From Metapseudomonas boanensis (lineage in GTDB: Bacteria > Pseudomonadota > Gammaproteobacteria > Pseudomonadales > Pseudomonadaceae), in the NCBI RefSeq assembly GCF_018704125.1, contig NZ_JAGTIS010000003.1, positions 186,001 to 250,000 of the forward strand: a stretch of DNA of 64,000 bases, in the 5' to 3' direction. Under the pieces are notes generated by a model. The model had not been told where the DNA came from. It ran no database searches and was given only the letters and a program-made list of their open reading frames with translations. Position numbers and translations under genes: made by a program. This document shows positions 17,989-28,544 of the stretch, piece by piece (position 1 is the stretch's first letter; each line of letters starts with the position of its first letter).

Positions 17989-19071
17989 TCAGTCTCCCAA
18001 GGCCGCCAACTGGTCCGCCTGGTACTCGGCGAGCAGTGGCTCGATGACCGCTTCCACACCGCCGGCCAGGACGTCATCCAAAGCGTAGATCGTCAGGTTG
18101 ATGCGGTGATCGGTGACTCGCCCCTGCGGGTAGTTGTACGTGCGGATGCGCTCGGAACGGTCACCGGAGCCCACCAGCAGCTTGCGGGTCTCGGAGATTT
18201 CCTTGTGTGCAGCGGCCTCCTGCTGGTCGTTCAGCTTGGCGGCCAGCCAGGCCATGGCCTTGGCGCGGTTCTTGTGCTGGGAACGCTCTTCCTGGCACTC
18301 CACCACTATCCCGGAGGGGAGGTGAGTGATCCGCACAGCGGAGTCGGTCTTGTTAACGTGCTGGCCGCCGGCGCCCGAAGATCGGTAAGTGTCCACGCGC
18401 AGGTCGGACGGATTGATCTCAATGGCGGCCTGCTCGTCCGGCTCGGGCAATACGGCCACCGTGCAGGCCGAGGTGTGGATGCGGCCCTGGGATTCGGTTT
18501 CCGGCACCCGCTGCACGCGATGTGCGCCAGACTCGAACTTGAGCTTGGCGTAGACGTTATCGCCTTCGACCCGAGCAATCACCTCTTTATAGCCGCCGTG
18601 CTCGCCCTCGTTTTCCGAGAGTATCTCGACCCGCCACCCTTGGCGTTCGGCATAGCGCGAATACATGCGGAACAGGTCGCCGGAGAAGATCGCCGCCTCA
18701 TCACCACCTGTGCCGGCACGGATTTCGAGGAACACGTTGCGACCGTCGTTGGGGTCCTTCGGAAGCAGCATGCGCTGCAGGCGATTTTCCAATTCGATCA
18801 GTTGCTCGCGGGCCTGGGCAACTTCTTCTTCGGCCATTTCACGCAGGTCGGGGTCGCTGTCCTTGAGCAGCGCCTGGGCCCCTTCGAGGTCGCTCTGGAC
18901 CTTGCGGAACTCGCGGAACGCCAGGATCACCGGCTCGACCTCGGCAAACTCCTTGGAATACGCGCGGAACTTGCCCTGGTCACTGATGACTTCGGCATCG
19001 CCCAGCAAGGCGGTGAGTTCCTCGTAGCGGTCCTGGAGGAGATCGAGCTTGTTCAGCAGGGAAGCTTTCAT
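17989..19071 (-). CDS. prfA: peptide chain release factor 1
   Basis: A 360-residue RF1 that releases nascent peptides at UAA and UAG. The GGQ motif is at residues 235-237 ([10 protein letters not shown]) and the RF1 stop-codon recognition tripeptide Pro190-Glu-Thr192 ([10 protein letters not shown]) matches the PxT class that distinguishes RF1 from RF2 (SPF). Length is normal. Its ATG overlaps the hemA stop by four bases (ATGA), so translation is coupled. Confidence 0.97.
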   Translation of the reverse strand: MKASLLNKLDLLQDRYEELTALLGDAEVISDQGKFRAYSKEFAEVEPVILAFREFRKVQSDLEGAQALLKDSDPDLREMAEEEVAQAREQLIELENRLQRMLLPKDPNDGRNVFLEIRAGTGGDEAAIFSGDLFRMYSRYAERQGWRVEILSENEGEHGGYKEVIARVEGDNVYAKLKFESGAHRVQRVPETESQGRIHTSACTVAVLPEPDEQAAIEINPSDLRVDTYRSSGAGGQHVNKTDSAVRITHLPSGIVVECQEERSQHKNRAKAMAWLAAKLNDQQEAAAHKEISETRKLLVGSGDRSERIRTYNYPQGRVTDHRINLTIYALDDVLAGGVEAVIEPLLAEYQADQLAALGD

Positions 19072-20342
19072 TGCGAACGTTTATCCGAGCCCTCGTCGAG
19101 GGCAAAGAGTTCCTGGGCCACGCTCAGCGCATCGAAGCGCCCGTCGGCGGAAAGTTTCTTCAGCTGCACGCTGGGGGCGTGCAGCAGTTTATTGGTCAGA
19201 CCACGGGCCAACTGAGCCAGGACCTCTTCGGCCGAGCTGCCGTTCTGCAGCAGGCGCAAGGCCTTGGCCAGTTCATCATCACGATGACGCTCGGCCTGCT
19301 GGCGATAGGCGCGCAGCACATCCACTGCGGCCAACTCGCGCAGCCGCTGCATGAAGTCATCGACCCCGGCGCCGACCAGTTCTTCAGCGGCCTGGGCCGC
19401 GCCCTGGCGGCTCTTCAGGTTTTCCGCGACCACCTCGTGCAGGTCATCCACGGTATAGAGGTAGACGTCGTCCAGCTCACCGACTTCCGGCTCGATATCG
19501 CGTGGGACGGCGATGTCCACCATGAAGATCGGCTTGTGCCGGCGCTGCTTCAGTGCGCGCTCGACGGCGCCCTTGCCGAGAATCGGCAACTGGCTCGCGG
19601 TGGAGCTGATGACGATGTCGCTGTTGACCAGTTCCTGGGGCATATCGGCCAGCAGCACCGCGTGGGCGCCGAACTCTTCGGCCAGCATGCTGGCGCGTTC
19701 CAGTGTCCGGTTGGCGACCACGATGCGCTTGACGCCCTGCTCGTGCAGATGGCGAGCTACGAGGGTGATGGTTTCGCCGGCCCCAATCAGCAACGCCTGG
19801 CTGCGGTGCAGGTCGGCAAAGATCTGCTTGGCCAGGCTCACGGCAGCGAACGCCACCGAAACCGGATTCTCGCCGATGGCGGTGTCGGTCCGCACCGTCT
19901 TGGCGGTGCTGAAGGTGGCCTGGAACAACCGACCGAGCAGCGGCCCGACCGTACCCGCCTCGCGGGCCACGGCATAGGCGGACTTCATCTGACCGAGGAT
20001 TTGCGGCTCACCCAGCACCATCGAATCGAGCCCGGCAGCTACGCGCATCATGTGACGTACCGCGTCATCGTCCTGATGAACATAGGCGCAGGCACGCAGC
20101 TCTTCGAGGCTTAGATTGTGATAGCCGGCCAGCCAGGCGAGGACTTCGTCAATGCAGGGCTGGTCCTGCTCCAGGTACAACTCGCTGCGGTTGCAGGTGG
20201 AGAGAATCGCCGCCTCGCGGCTGGGCGTGACGCGGCACAACTGCTGCAGGGCTTCAACCAGCTGCTCAGGAGTGAAAGCCACGCGTTCGCGGACATCCAC
20301 CGAGGCGGTCTTATGGTTGATACCTAAAGCAAGAAAGGCCAT
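19068..20342 (-). CDS. hemA: glutamyl-tRNA reductase
   Basis: A 424-residue NADPH enzyme that reduces glutamyl-tRNA to glutamate-1-semialdehyde, the first step of the C5 haem route. The catalytic Cys50 is in [10 protein letters not shown], the NADPH-binding region contains [15 protein letters not shown], and a C-terminal dimerisation helix domain follows. It heads the five-gene minus-strand run and is divergent from the TPR lipoprotein gene; the 185-base spacer must contain its promoter, but no convincing -35/-10 pair was found. Its product feeds the pathway finished by HemH, also encoded in this window. Confidence 0.96.
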   Translation of the reverse strand: MAFLALGINHKTASVDVRERVAFTPEQLVEALQQLCRVTPSREAAILSTCNRSELYLEQDQPCIDEVLAWLAGYHNLSLEELRACAYVHQDDDAVRHMMRVAAGLDSMVLGEPQILGQMKSAYAVAREAGTVGPLLGRLFQATFSTAKTVRTDTAIGENPVSVAFAAVSLAKQIFADLHRSQALLIGAGETITLVARHLHEQGVKRIVVANRTLERASMLAEEFGAHAVLLADMPQELVNSDIVISSTASQLPILGKGAVERALKQRRHKPIFMVDIAVPRDIEPEVGELDDVYLYTVDDLHEVVAENLKSRQGAAQAAEELVGAGVDDFMQRLRELAAVDVLRAYRQQAERHRDDELAKALRLLQNGSSAEEVLAQLARGLTNKLLHAPSVQLKKLSADGRFDALSVAQELFALDEGSDKRSQ

Positions 20343-20527
20343 GCAGGGTCGCTAACTGAATCGGAAGGGCGCGCAATTGTCCTACTTCACTAGAACGAGA
20401 ACAACTACCGTGGAGAATTGTCGCATCGAACAGGTTTTCAACCACAGCGCACAGGGCCGCGCCCCATGTGCTTGACTCAAGGCTTGTGTCATGATGGCCC
20501 CACCGCTGGTAAGTCGCCTCTTCCCTT

Positions 20528-22258
20528 ATGAATAGATCCCTTGCGTTGCTGGCCGCCCTCCTCCTCCTCGGCGGCTGCCAGAACTTGACTCACAAATCTC
20601 CAGACGGCACCCCGCCCGTGGAGGATGAGAGCCAAGCCAGTACACCCGCCAAGCCCGAGGTCTACGGCTCCTTCAGCCGTGAAGCCCTGTTCGCCTTGCT
20701 TTCAGCGGAATTGGCCGGCCAACGCAACCGTTTCGACATCGCCCTCGGCAACTATGTACAACAGGCCAACGCGACCCAGGACCCAGGCGTGGCCGAGCGA
20801 GCCTTCCGCATTGCCGAGTACCTGGGCGCCGAACAGGCCGCCCTGGATACCGCCCTTATCTGGGCCAGGAACGCTCCAGAAAACCTTGATGCCCAGCGCG
20901 CGGCTGCTGTGCAGCTGGCACGCGCCGGCCGCTATGACGAGTCCATGGCCTACATGGAGAAGGTGCTGCAAGGCCAGGGCGACACCCATTTCGACTTTCT
21001 CGCGCTCTCCGCCGTCGAGACCGATGCTGAAACCCGCAATGGCCTCATGCAGAGCTTCGATCGCCTGCTGGCCAAGTACCCCGACAACAGCCAACTGGTG
21101 TTCGGCAAGGCGGTGCTGCTGCAGCAGGACGGCCAGACCGAAGAAGCCCTGACGCTGCTCGAAGGCATTCCTGCCAACGACGAAGAGATCGCCCCCATCC
21201 TGCTGCGCGCCCGTCTGCTGCAGAGCCTGGATCGCGGCAAAGAAGCCCTGCCCCTGCTGCAGAAAGGCATCAAGCAACACCCGGACGACAAGCGCCTGCG
21301 CCTGACCTATGCCCGCATGCTGGTGGAACAGGACCAGCTCGAGGAGGCCAAGTCCGAGTTCTCCTCCCTGGTACAGCAATTTCCCGATGACGACGACTTG
21401 CGCTACTCGCTGGCCCTCGTCTGCATGGAAGCGGAAGCCTGGGAAGAAGCACAGATCTACCTGGAAGAACTGGTCGAGCGAGGCAGCCACGTCGACGCCG
21501 CCCACTTCAATCTCGGTCAGGCCTACGAGAAACAAGGCAACAACGAAAGTGCGCTGATCGAGTACGCCCTGGTCGGCCCTGGCAACGAATACCTGCCGGC
21601 ACAGGTGCGTCAGGTCGAGATTCTCCTGCAGAGCGGCCGCGCCAACGAAGTCGAGAACCGCCTGACCAAGGCACGTGAAGCCCAGCCCGACTACGCCATT
21701 CAGCTTTACCTGATCGAGGCCGAGAGCCTATCCAAGCGCCAGCAGCCCGAGCGTGCCTGGAACGTCATCCAGCAAGCACTGGAGCAGTTCCCGGACGACC
21801 TCAACCTGCTTTACACCCGCGCCATGCTGGCCGAGAAGCGCAACGACCTCGCTCAACTGGAAAAGGACCTGCGTTTCATCATCGAGCGCGAGCCGGAAAA
21901 CGCCATGGCCCTGAACGCCCTCGGCTACACCCTGGCTGACCGCACGACGCGCTATGACGAAGCCAAGAAATTGGTCGAGCAAGCTCACCAGCTCAATCCC
22001 AACGATCCTGCGATCCTCGACAGCCTGGGCTGGGTGAACTACCGCATGGGCAACCTGAGCGAGGCCGAGCGCCTGCTGCGCCAAGCCCTCCAGAACTTCC
22101 CCGACCACGAAGTGGCTGCCCATCTGGGCGAGGTGCTCTGGGCTCAGGGTAAGCAGATCGAGGCACGAAAGGTCTGGGCCGACGCCCTGGAAAAACAGCC
22201 CGACAGCGCCATCCTGCGCGACACCCTTCAACGCCTGACTGGTTCCGGAACCCTCTGA
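20528..22258 (+). CDS. tetratricopeptide-repeat lipoprotein
   Basis: A 576-residue lipoprotein. The signal peptide ends in the lipobox LLGGC with the lipidated Cys at residue 17. The rest is a long series of TPR-like helical pairs, for example YDESMAYMEKVLQGQG, EALTLLEGIPANDEE and, near the end, NPNDPAILDSLGWVNYRMGN and EAERLLRQALQNFPDH, giving roughly ten or more repeats. Residue 2 after the Cys is Gln, not Asp, so outer-membrane sorting by the Lol system is expected. The gene is three bases upstream of lolB and followed by ispE. TPR lipoproteins of this kind act in envelope assembly, but this one has no established role. Confidence 0.85.
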   Translation: MNRSLALLAALLLLGGCQNLTHKSPDGTPPVEDESQASTPAKPEVYGSFSREALFALLSAELAGQRNRFDIALGNYVQQANATQDPGVAERAFRIAEYLGAEQAALDTALIWARNAPENLDAQRAAAVQLARAGRYDESMAYMEKVLQGQGDTHFDFLALSAVETDAETRNGLMQSFDRLLAKYPDNSQLVFGKAVLLQQDGQTEEALTLLEGIPANDEEIAPILLRARLLQSLDRGKEALPLLQKGIKQHPDDKRLRLTYARMLVEQDQLEEAKSEFSSLVQQFPDDDDLRYSLALVCMEAEAWEEAQIYLEELVERGSHVDAAHFNLGQAYEKQGNNESALIEYALVGPGNEYLPAQVRQVEILLQSGRANEVENRLTKAREAQPDYAIQLYLIEAESLSKRQQPERAWNVIQQALEQFPDDLNLLYTRAMLAEKRNDLAQLEKDLRFIIEREPENAMALNALGYTLADRTTRYDEAKKLVEQAHQLNPNDPAILDSLGWVNYRMGNLSEAERLLRQALQNFPDHEVAAHLGEVLWAQGKQIEARKVWADALEKQPDSAILRDTLQRLTGSGTL

Positions 22259-22261
22259 CAC

Positions 22262-22879
22262 ATGCGTTTACGTACTTTCCTGGCCGCCGGCGCCCTGCTC
22301 CTGCTCACCGGCTGCGCCGGCTTCACCTCCCGCGAAACACTCGAAGGCCAGGGCGACCCAGCCAAATGGACTGCCCACAAGACCCAGGTCAGCGCCCTCG
22401 ACGGTTGGCAGATCAGCGGCAAGGTGGGCATCCGCGCACCGCGCGATTCCGGCAGCGGCACATTGTTCTGGCTGCAACGCCAGGATTACTACGACATTCG
22501 CTTGTCCGGCCCCTTAGGGCGAGGCGCCGCCCGCTTGACCGGGCGTCCCGGGGAAATCGTCTTGGAGGTCGCCAACCAGGGCCGCTACCAGGCCGAGTCC
22601 CCAGAAGCCCTGTTGCAAGAACAACTTGGCTGGCGCCTGCCGGTGTCCCACCTGCTCTGGTGGGTCCGCGGACTTCCCGCCCCGGATAGCCGCAGCCGCC
22701 TGACGCTGGACGGCAGAAGCCGCCTGGCACGCCTTGAGCAGGACGGCTGGCATGTGCAGTACATCAGCTATGTCGAACAGAAAGGCTATTCCCTACCCGA
22801 TCGCATCAAACTGCAAGGCGAAGACCTGGACATCACCCTCGTGATCAAGGACTGGCAGCCGCGCCAGCTCGGTATCTGA
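22262..22879 (+). CDS. lolB: outer-membrane lipoprotein receptor LolB
   Basis: A 205-residue outer-membrane lipoprotein that accepts lipoproteins from LolA and inserts them into the outer membrane. The lipobox LLLTGC places the lipidated Cys at residue 18. The body follows the LolB pattern, with [19 protein letters not shown] early and [11 protein letters not shown] in the middle, and ends in [19 protein letters not shown]. The gene lies three bases after the TPR lipoprotein gene and one base before ispE. LpoA, DolP and the TPR protein encoded nearby are likely clients. Confidence 0.93.
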   Translation: MRLRTFLAAGALLLLTGCAGFTSRETLEGQGDPAKWTAHKTQVSALDGWQISGKVGIRAPRDSGSGTLFWLQRQDYYDIRLSGPLGRGAARLTGRPGEIVLEVANQGRYQAESPEALLQEQLGWRLPVSHLLWWVRGLPAPDSRSRLTLDGRSRLARLEQDGWHVQYISYVEQKGYSLPDRIKLQGEDLDITLVIKDWQPRQLGI

Positions 22880-22880
22880 C

Positions 22881-23738
22881 ATGCAGGGTGCAACACTCGT
22901 CCTGCCGGCACCGGCAAAGCTTAATCTGATGCTCCACATCCTCGGCCGCAGACCCGATGGTTATCACGAACTACAGACGCTCTTCCAGTTCCTCGATCAT
23001 GGCGACGAATTGGGCTTCGCCCTGCGCCCGGACGGCGAAATCCACCTGCGCACCGAAGTACCCGGCGTCCCACATGACAGCAACCTGATCGTCCGCGCAG
23101 CGCGCAAGCTGCAGGCCGAGTCTGGCTGCCAGCTGGGCGCTGACATCTGGCTCGACAAGCGGCTACCCATGGGCGGGGGCATCGGTGGCGGCAGCTCGGA
23201 CGCGGCAACCACCCTGCTCGGTCTCGACCAGTTGTGGAATCTCGGATGGAGTGAAGACCGCCTGGCCGCTTTGGGGCTTGGCCTCGGCGCGGATGTGCCA
23301 GTTTTCGTGCGAGGACGCGCGGCCTTCGCTGAAGGCATCGGCGAACTCCTCACCCCCGTGGAGCTTCCGGAACCCTGGTTTCTCGTCGCCGTACCGCAAG
23401 TCTTTGTCAGCACAGCAGAAGTTTTCTCCGATCCTGAGTTGACACGCAATACGCAGCCCATTAAAGTTCGCAGCCTTCTTGAGGGGGGCGGTCGAAATGA
23501 CTGCCAGCCGGTTGTCGAGAAACGTTACCCAGATGTACGTAACGCGCTGATCTTGTTGAATAATTTCACATCAGCTAGATTAACCGGCACTGGAGCTTGT
23601 GTGTTTGGGAGCTTCCCAAACAAGGGCGATGCTGATAAAGTTCGCCGCCAACTTCCGGCCACTCTGCCGAGCTTCGTTGCTCAAGGTCGTAACATTTCGA
23701 TGTTGCACCGCAAGCTTAACGAGTTGGCCAAGAAGTGA
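22881..23738 (+). CDS. ispE: 4-diphosphocytidyl-2-C-methyl-D-erythritol kinase
   Basis: A 285-residue GHMP kinase of the non-mevalonate isoprenoid pathway. It phosphorylates the 2-OH of CDP-methylerythritol. The N-terminal [20 protein letters not shown] contains the catalytic Lys, [14 protein letters not shown] is the ATP-binding glycine loop, and [12 protein letters not shown] the third GHMP motif. It starts one base after the lolB stop and is followed, after 26 bases, by two tRNA-Gln genes, an arrangement common in Pseudomonas. Its final ~200 bases are more A/T-rich than the rest. Confidence 0.95.
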   Translation: MQGATLVLPAPAKLNLMLHILGRRPDGYHELQTLFQFLDHGDELGFALRPDGEIHLRTEVPGVPHDSNLIVRAARKLQAESGCQLGADIWLDKRLPMGGGIGGGSSDAATTLLGLDQLWNLGWSEDRLAALGLGLGADVPVFVRGRAAFAEGIGELLTPVELPEPWFLVAVPQVFVSTAEVFSDPELTRNTQPIKVRSLLEGGGRNDCQPVVEKRYPDVRNALILLNNFTSARLTGTGACVFGSFPNKGDADKVRRQLPATLPSFVAQGRNISMLHRKLNELAKK

Positions 23739-23764
23739 ATGCAAGTCATTCGGTTGTACGATAC

Positions 23765-23839
23765 AGGGGCGTCGCCAAGCGGTAAGGCAGCAGGTTTTGA
23801 TCCTGCCATGCGTTGGTTCGAATCCAGCCGCCCCTGCCA
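23765..23839 (+). tRNA. tRNA-Gln (anticodon TTG), copy 1
   Basis: A 75-nt cloverleaf with encoded CCA. The acceptor stem pairs AGGGGCG with CGCCCCT, the D arm is GCCAAGCGGTAAGGC, the anticodon loop is TTTTGAT with TTG, and the T arm contains GGTTCGAATCC. The first base is A rather than the U of E. coli tRNA-Gln, still paired with U72. Confidence 0.96.
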
Positions 23840-23896
23840 TTAACCCTTCAAGGGTTCTGTACGACAGATGTTCTGCAAAGCGTGATCTAAATTTAT

Positions 23897-23971
23897 AGGG
23901 GCGTCGCCAAGCGGTAAGGCAGCAGGTTTTGATCCTGCCATGCGTTGGTTCGAATCCAGCCGCCCCTGCCA
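23897..23971 (+). tRNA. tRNA-Gln (anticodon TTG), copy 2
   Basis: Identical over all 75 bases to the first copy, separated from it by 57 A/T-rich bases. CCA is encoded. A terminator follows seven bases later, so both tRNAs probably come from one transcript. Confidence 0.96.
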
Positions 23972-23977
23972 TACACG

Positions 23978-24020
23978 AAAAAGCTGTTCAAAAAGCCTTG
24001 TGCATTTTGAACAGCTTTTT
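23978..24020 (+). terminator. terminator of the tRNA-Gln pair
   Basis: AAAAAGCTGTTCAAAA (from 23978) pairs with TTTTGAACAGCTTTTT (24005-24020) around an 11-base loop: a perfect 16-bp stem ending in a T run. Confidence 0.9.
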
Positions 24021-24058
24021 AATTCATCAGGTCCACCCTCAGCCGGCAGGTACTGCGC

Positions 24059-25000
24059 GTGTCCAAGATGATGGTCTTCACGGGGAACGCCAACCCCGAT
24101 CTGGCGCGTCGCGTCGTACGTCAACTGCATATTCCCCTCGGCGATGCCTCCGTAGGCAAATTCTCCGACGGCGAAATCAGTGCTGAAATCAACGAGAATG
24201 TTCGTGGTAAGGACGTTTTCCTGATTCAGCCGACTTGCGCCCCGACCAACGACAACCTGATGGAACTGGTAGTGATGGCTGACGCCTTCCGCCGTTCCTC
24301 GGCCTCCCGTATCACAGCAGTCATCCCCTACTTCGGCTATGCCCGCCAGGATCGCCGCCCGCGCTCCGCTCGTGTGGCCATCAGCGCCAAGGTAGTGGCC
24401 GACATGCTGACCGTCGTCGGCATCGACCGTGTTCTCACCGTCGATCTGCACGCTGACCAGATTCAGGGCTTCTTCGATATTCCCGTGGATAACATCTACG
24501 GCTCCCCGGTATTGGTGGATGACATCGAAGATCAGCGCTTCGAGAATCTGATGATCGTTTCCCCGGACATTGGCGGCGTCGTTCGCGCCCGCGCCGTGGC
24601 GAAATCCCTGGGCGTCGACCTGGCGATCATCGACAAGCGTCGCCCCAAGGCGAACCAGTCCGAAGTCATGCACATCATCGGCGACGTCGAAGGCCGCACC
24701 TGCGTGCTGGTCGATGACATGGTCGATACCGCCGGCACCCTCGGCCACGCTGCCAAGGCCCTGAAGGACCATGGCGCTGCCAAGGTCTACGCCTACTGCA
24801 CCCACCCGGTGCTGTCCGGCCGTGCCATCGAGAACATTGAAAACTCCGTGCTGGACGAACTGGTGGTGACCAACACCATCCCGCTGTCCGCCGCGGCACA
24901 AGCCTGTTCGCGTATCCGCCAACTGGATATCGCACCGGTTGTGGCTGAAGCGGTTCGCCGCATCAGTAATGAGGAATCGATCAGCGCGATGTTCCGCTAA
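24059..25000 (+). CDS. prs: ribose-phosphate pyrophosphokinase
   Basis: A 313-residue enzyme making PRPP from ribose-5-phosphate and ATP. PRPP is the co-substrate of Hpt and Upp in this window. The ribose-phosphate loop [14 protein letters not shown] is at residues 215-228, the flexible loop region has [13 protein letters not shown], and [12 protein letters not shown] is a signature. The start is taken as GTG 24059 (SKMMVFTGN), which matches the known Pseudomonas N-terminus and has AGG eight bases upstream; ATG at 24068 or 24071 would shorten it by three or four residues. It is transcribed separately from the tRNAs. Confidence 0.95.
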   Translation: MSKMMVFTGNANPDLARRVVRQLHIPLGDASVGKFSDGEISAEINENVRGKDVFLIQPTCAPTNDNLMELVVMADAFRRSSASRITAVIPYFGYARQDRRPRSARVAISAKVVADMLTVVGIDRVLTVDLHADQIQGFFDIPVDNIYGSPVLVDDIEDQRFENLMIVSPDIGGVVRARAVAKSLGVDLAIIDKRRPKANQSEVMHIIGDVEGRTCVLVDDMVDTAGTLGHAAKALKDHGAAKVYAYCTHPVLSGRAIENIENSVLDELVVTNTIPLSAAAQACSRIRQLDIAPVVAEAVRRISNEESISAMFR

Positions 25001-25019
25001 GCGGAAATCCCTGAACGAA

Positions 25020-25059
25020 AGCGCTCCGCGCCGTCGAAATCGATTGAGCGGAGCTTTTT
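25020..25059 (+). terminator. terminator of prs
   Basis: GCTCCGC (25023-25029) pairs with GCGGAGC (25048-25054), followed by five T. The 18-base loop is long but the stem is GC-rich. It may act as an attenuator between prs and rplY. Confidence 0.75.
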
Positions 25060-25122
25060 CACCAACCGCCCGGATGCTGGTCGCAAGCATTACGGGCGTT
25101 TTGGTTATTTTGGAGAACTGTA

Positions 25123-25725
25123 ATGACTGAATTTGCCCTGAATGCCAACGTGCGTTCCGACCTGGGGAAAGGTGCGAGCCGCCGCCTGCGTCGTAACGAA
25201 AATCTGGTTCCTGCTGTCGTATACGGCGGCGAACAAGCTCCGCAATCCGTAAGCCTGCTGGCCAAAGAGCTGGCCAAGCTGCTGGAAAACGAAGCTGCCT
25301 TCAGCCACGTAATCGCCCTGAACGTTGCCGGTGCTACCGAAACTGTTCTGATCAAGGCCCTGCAGCGTCACCCGTCCAAAGGCTTCGTCGTACACGCTGA
25401 CTTCCAGCGCGTCGTTGCTGGCCAGAAACTGACCGCTCACGTACCCCTGCACTTCATCAACGAAGCTACCTCCGTTGGCGTGAAGCAAGGCGGCGGCGAA
25501 GTTTCCCACACCATCGCTGAAGTCGAAGTCTCCTGCCTGCCGAAAGATCTGCCGGAGTTCATCGAAGTTGACCTGGCCCAGGTCGAAGTTGGTCAGATCG
25601 TTCACCTGTCCGACCTCAAACTGCCGAAAGGTATCGAGCTGGTAGCCCTGGCCCACGGCAACGACCTGGCTGTGGCCAACATCCACGCCTCCCGCGTTGT
25701 GAAAGAAGAAGGCGAAGCCGAGTAA
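25123..25725 (+). CDS. rplY: 50S ribosomal protein L25/general stress protein Ctc
   Basis: A 200-residue bL25 of the long Ctc type. The N-terminal L25 domain (about 1-95), which binds 5S rRNA, starts [20 protein letters not shown], and the C-terminal TL5-like beta domain (about 100-185) includes [23 protein letters not shown] lies nine bases before ATG 25123. It is placed between prs and pth, as in most Pseudomonas, and its codon use appears strongly biased, as expected for a ribosomal protein. Confidence 0.95.
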   Translation: MTEFALNANVRSDLGKGASRRLRRNENLVPAVVYGGEQAPQSVSLLAKELAKLLENEAAFSHVIALNVAGATETVLIKALQRHPSKGFVVHADFQRVVAGQKLTAHVPLHFINEATSVGVKQGGGEVSHTIAEVEVSCLPKDLPEFIEVDLAQVEVGQIVHLSDLKLPKGIELVALAHGNDLAVANIHASRVVKEEGEAE

Positions 25726-25826
25726 TCTGGGAATCTGTTTCGGATCTCGCGCGCCAATGCCTTAGCCTTTCGCGCAAAGGATCCGGACCAACTCCTTACT
25801 CGACTGCCTGAAGAAGAGCCCCTGTA

Positions 25827-26411
25827 GTGACTGCCATCCAACTGATCGTTGGCCTGGGTAACCCCGGCCCCGAATACGACCAGACCCGGCATAACGCAGG
25901 GGCTCTTTTCGTTGAGCGCCTGGCCGACCGCGAACGCGTCAACCTCAGCCTCGACAAGAAATACTTCGGCCTGGTCGGAAAGTTCTCCCATCAAGGTCGC
26001 GACGTTCGTCTGCTGATTCCCACCACGTACATGAACCGCAGCGGCCAATCCGTGGCGGCACTGGCAGGGTTCTTCCGCATCCCCCCCGAAGCCATCCTGG
26101 TGGCCCACGACGAACTCGACATGCCCCCCGGCGTCGCCAAGCTCAAGAAGGGCGGCGGCCATGGCGGCCACAACGGGTTGCGTGACATCATCGCCCAGCT
26201 CGGCAATCAGAATTCGTTCTACCGCCTGCGGCTTGGCATTGGCCATCCGGGGCACAGCAGCCTGGTCTCCGGCTATGTTCTTGGTCGCGCCCCGCGCGCC
26301 GAACAGGAACTACTCGGCACCAGTATCGACTTCGCCCTAGACGTGCTGCCCGAAATGCTCGCCGGTGACTTCACCCGCGCCATGCAGAAGCTGCACAGTC
26401 AGAAGGCCTGA
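25827..26411 (+). CDS. pth: peptidyl-tRNA hydrolase
   Basis: A 194-residue hydrolase that frees tRNA from prematurely released peptidyl-tRNA. The catalytic His22 is in [12 protein letters not shown], the substrate Asn in TYMNRSGQS, and HDELDMPPG and [12 protein letters not shown] are family blocks. The start codon is GTG 25827 with a purine-rich AAGAAGAG upstream. It follows rplY after 101 bases and precedes ychF by 26, likely one transcript. Confidence 0.96.
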   Translation: MTAIQLIVGLGNPGPEYDQTRHNAGALFVERLADRERVNLSLDKKYFGLVGKFSHQGRDVRLLIPTTYMNRSGQSVAALAGFFRIPPEAILVAHDELDMPPGVAKLKKGGGHGGHNGLRDIIAQLGNQNSFYRLRLGIGHPGHSSLVSGYVLGRAPRAEQELLGTSIDFALDVLPEMLAGDFTRAMQKLHSQKA

Positions 26412-26437
26412 ACCCACTCCGCGCAGAGGCATACACC

Positions 26438-27538
26438 ATGGGATTCAATTGCGGCATCGTCGGCCTGCCCAACGTCGGCAAGTCCACCCTGTTCAACGCC
26501 CTGACCAAATCCGGCATTGCGGCGGAGAACTTCCCCTTCTGCACCATCGAGCCGAACAGCGGTATCGTGCCAATGCCCGATTCGCGCCTGAACGCACTGG
26601 CCGAGATCGTAAAGCCCGAGCGCGTAATCCCCACCACCATGGAGTTCGTCGACATCGCCGGCCTGGTGGAAGGCGCCTCCAAGGGCGAAGGTCTGGGCAA
26701 CCAGTTCCTCGCTAACATCCGTGAAACTGACGCCATCGCCCACGTGGTGCGCTGCTTCGAAGACGAAAACGTCATCCACGTTTCCAACAGCGTCGACCCC
26801 AAGCGTGACATCGAGATCATCGACCTCGAGCTGATCTTTGCCGACCTCGACAGCTGCGAGAAGCAACTGCAGCGCGTCACTCGCAACGCCAAAGGTGGCG
26901 ACAAGGAAGCCCTCGCGCAAAAAGCCCTGCTGGAAAAGCTCATCCCCCACTTCACCGAAGGCAAGCCGGCGCGCTCGCTGCTTAAAACCCTCGGCGACGA
27001 CGAAAAGCGCCTGGTCCGTGGCTTCCACCTGCTCACCAGCAAGCCGGTGATGTACATCGCCAACGTGGCCGAAGATGGTTTCGAGAACAATCCGCACCTG
27101 GACGTAGTGAAAGCCATTGCCGCCGATGAAGGCGCAGTCGTGGTGCCTGTGTGCAACAAGATCGAAGCCGAAATCGCCGAACTCGATGACGGCGAAGAGA
27201 AGGACATGTTCCTCGAGTCCCTGGGCCTCGAAGAACCGGGCCTGAACCGCGTGATCCGCGCCGGCTACGAACTGCTCAACCTGCAGACCTACTTCACCGC
27301 TGGCGTGAAGGAGGTCCGCGCCTGGACCGTCCGGGTCGGTGCCACAGCCCCGCAGGCTGCCGCTGTGATCCACACCGACTTCGAAAAAGGCTTCATCCGC
27401 GCCGAAGTGGTCGCCTACACCGACTTCATCCAGTACAAGGGCGAAGCCGGGGCAAAAGAGGCCGGAAAATGGCGCCTGGAAGGCAAGGAATACATCGTCA
27501 AAGATGGGGATGTGATGCACTTCCGCTTCAACGTCTGA
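26438..27538 (+). CDS. ychF: redox-regulated ATPase YchF
   Basis: A 366-residue Obg-family P-loop NTPase; characterised YchF/OLA1 proteins prefer ATP and bind ribosomes. G1 is [15 protein letters not shown]3 is [12 protein letters not shown], a coiled-coil insert follows (about 125-200), and the C-terminal TGS domain (about 280-366) contains [16 protein letters not shown]. The usual ychF-pth pair is kept. A strong terminator follows at once, and the next gene, mscS, begins the block that in P. aeruginosa lies elsewhere. Confidence 0.96.
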   Translation: MGFNCGIVGLPNVGKSTLFNALTKSGIAAENFPFCTIEPNSGIVPMPDSRLNALAEIVKPERVIPTTMEFVDIAGLVEGASKGEGLGNQFLANIRETDAIAHVVRCFEDENVIHVSNSVDPKRDIEIIDLELIFADLDSCEKQLQRVTRNAKGGDKEALAQKALLEKLIPHFTEGKPARSLLKTLGDDEKRLVRGFHLLTSKPVMYIANVAEDGFENNPHLDVVKAIAADEGAVVVPVCNKIEAEIAELDDGEEKDMFLESLGLEEPGLNRVIRAGYELLNLQTYFTAGVKEVRAWTVRVGATAPQAAAVIHTDFEKGFIRAEVVAYTDFIQYKGEAGAKEAGKWRLEGKEYIVKDGDVMHFRFNV

Positions 27539-27544
27539 TCCAAG

Positions 27545-27572
27545 AAAAAGCCCCGGTTTCCGGGGCTTTTTT
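27545..27572 (+). terminator. terminator of pth-ychF
   Basis: AAAAAGCCCCGG, loop TTT, CCGGGGCTTTTTT. A strong hairpin with A and T tracts on both sides, so it can also stop the convergent mscS transcript. Confidence 0.92.
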
Positions 27573-27594
27573 GTCTTCGATGTCCCGTAAAACC

Positions 27595-28422
27595 TCAAGC
27601 GCTCTGGACCAGGCGCACGACCCGATGGGGAAAGGGAATGCTGATCCCCGCTTCGTCCATCTGCTCCTTGGCACGCTCGATGAAGTCGAATGTCACCGGC
27701 CAGTAATCAGCCGTAGCAACCCAGACCCTCAGAGAAATATTGATAGCACTCTCGCCGAGCCCGGTCACGAAGACCACCGGCTCCGGATGGTTCAGCACCC
27801 GCGGGTCCTTGGCGATCTCGAGCAACACTTGACGGGCGCGTTTTATGTCGCAGTCGTAGTCGATACCCAGGTTAATGTCGACTCGCCGCGTCCGTTCGCG
27901 CGAGTAGTTGGTGATGTTGCCATTGGAGAGGCTGCCATTGGGCACGATCACCACCTTGTTGTCGGCGGTCTTCAGGGTGGTGTGAAAAATCTGGATGCTA
28001 TCGACCGTGCCGGCCACACCTTGGCCTTCGATCCAGTCTCCAGCCTTGAACGGGCGGAACAACAGGATCAGCACCCCACCAGCGAAGTTCGCCAGGCTGC
28101 CCTGCAATGCCAGGCCGATCGCCAGGCCTGCTGCACCAATAGCTGCCACGAACGAGGTCGTTTCCACGCCGATCATCGAAGCCACGCTGACCAGCAGCAA
28201 TACCTTGAGGATGATATTGGCCAGGCTACCGATAAACCCTTGCAGGGTCCTGTCGACCCGTCGGGTTTGCATCAGCCTGCCGACGTTGCCGGTGAGCTTG
28301 TTTATCAGCCACCAGCCCACCAGGAGGGTAAGCAAGGCCAGCAACAGCTTGCCGCTGTACTCGACCACGATAGGTAGCCAGGCCTCGGAGAGCTTTACCA
28401 GCTCGTCAACATTCATATCCAT
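27595..28422 (-). CDS. mscS: small-conductance mechanosensitive channel
   Basis: A 275-residue MscS-type inner-membrane channel that opens under membrane tension to release solutes on hypo-osmotic shock. Three N-terminal helices are visible; the pore helix TM3 carries the Gly/Ala pattern AAIGAAGLAIGLALQGSLAN, followed by FRPFKAGDWIE and the soluble vestibule with VPNGSLSNGNITNYSRE. The start at 28422 (MDMNVDELVK) is preferred because GGAG is seven bases upstream; an ATG two codons earlier at 28428 is one base from the same GGAG. It is convergent with ychF. Confidence 0.93.
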   Translation of the reverse strand: MDMNVDELVKLSEAWLPIVVEYSGKLLLALLTLLVGWWLINKLTGNVGRLMQTRRVDRTLQGFIGSLANIILKVLLLVSVASMIGVETTSFVAAIGAAGLAIGLALQGSLANFAGGVLILLFRPFKAGDWIEGQGVAGTVDSIQIFHTTLKTADNKVVIVPNGSLSNGNITNYSRERTRRVDINLGIDYDCDIKRARQVLLEIAKDPRVLNHPEPVVFVTGLGESAINISLRVWVATADYWPVTFDFIERAKEQMDEAGISIPFPHRVVRLVQSA

Positions 28423-28452
28423 GGTCATGCTCCAAATTCTTTACACGGGGCC

Positions 28453-28486
28453 AAAAACAAAGCCGCCATGGATCAACCATGGCGGC
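28453..28486 (-). terminator. terminator of yajQ
   Basis: GCCGCCATGG (28462-28471), loop ATCAA, CCATGGCGGC (28477-28486). On the minus strand it is followed by TTTGTTTTT. Confidence 0.88.
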
Positions 28487-28544
28487 CAGCGAAACAACCC
28501 TCAAATTGCGACTCCAATTGCTCGCGAAAGTTCAAAAATCCTGA

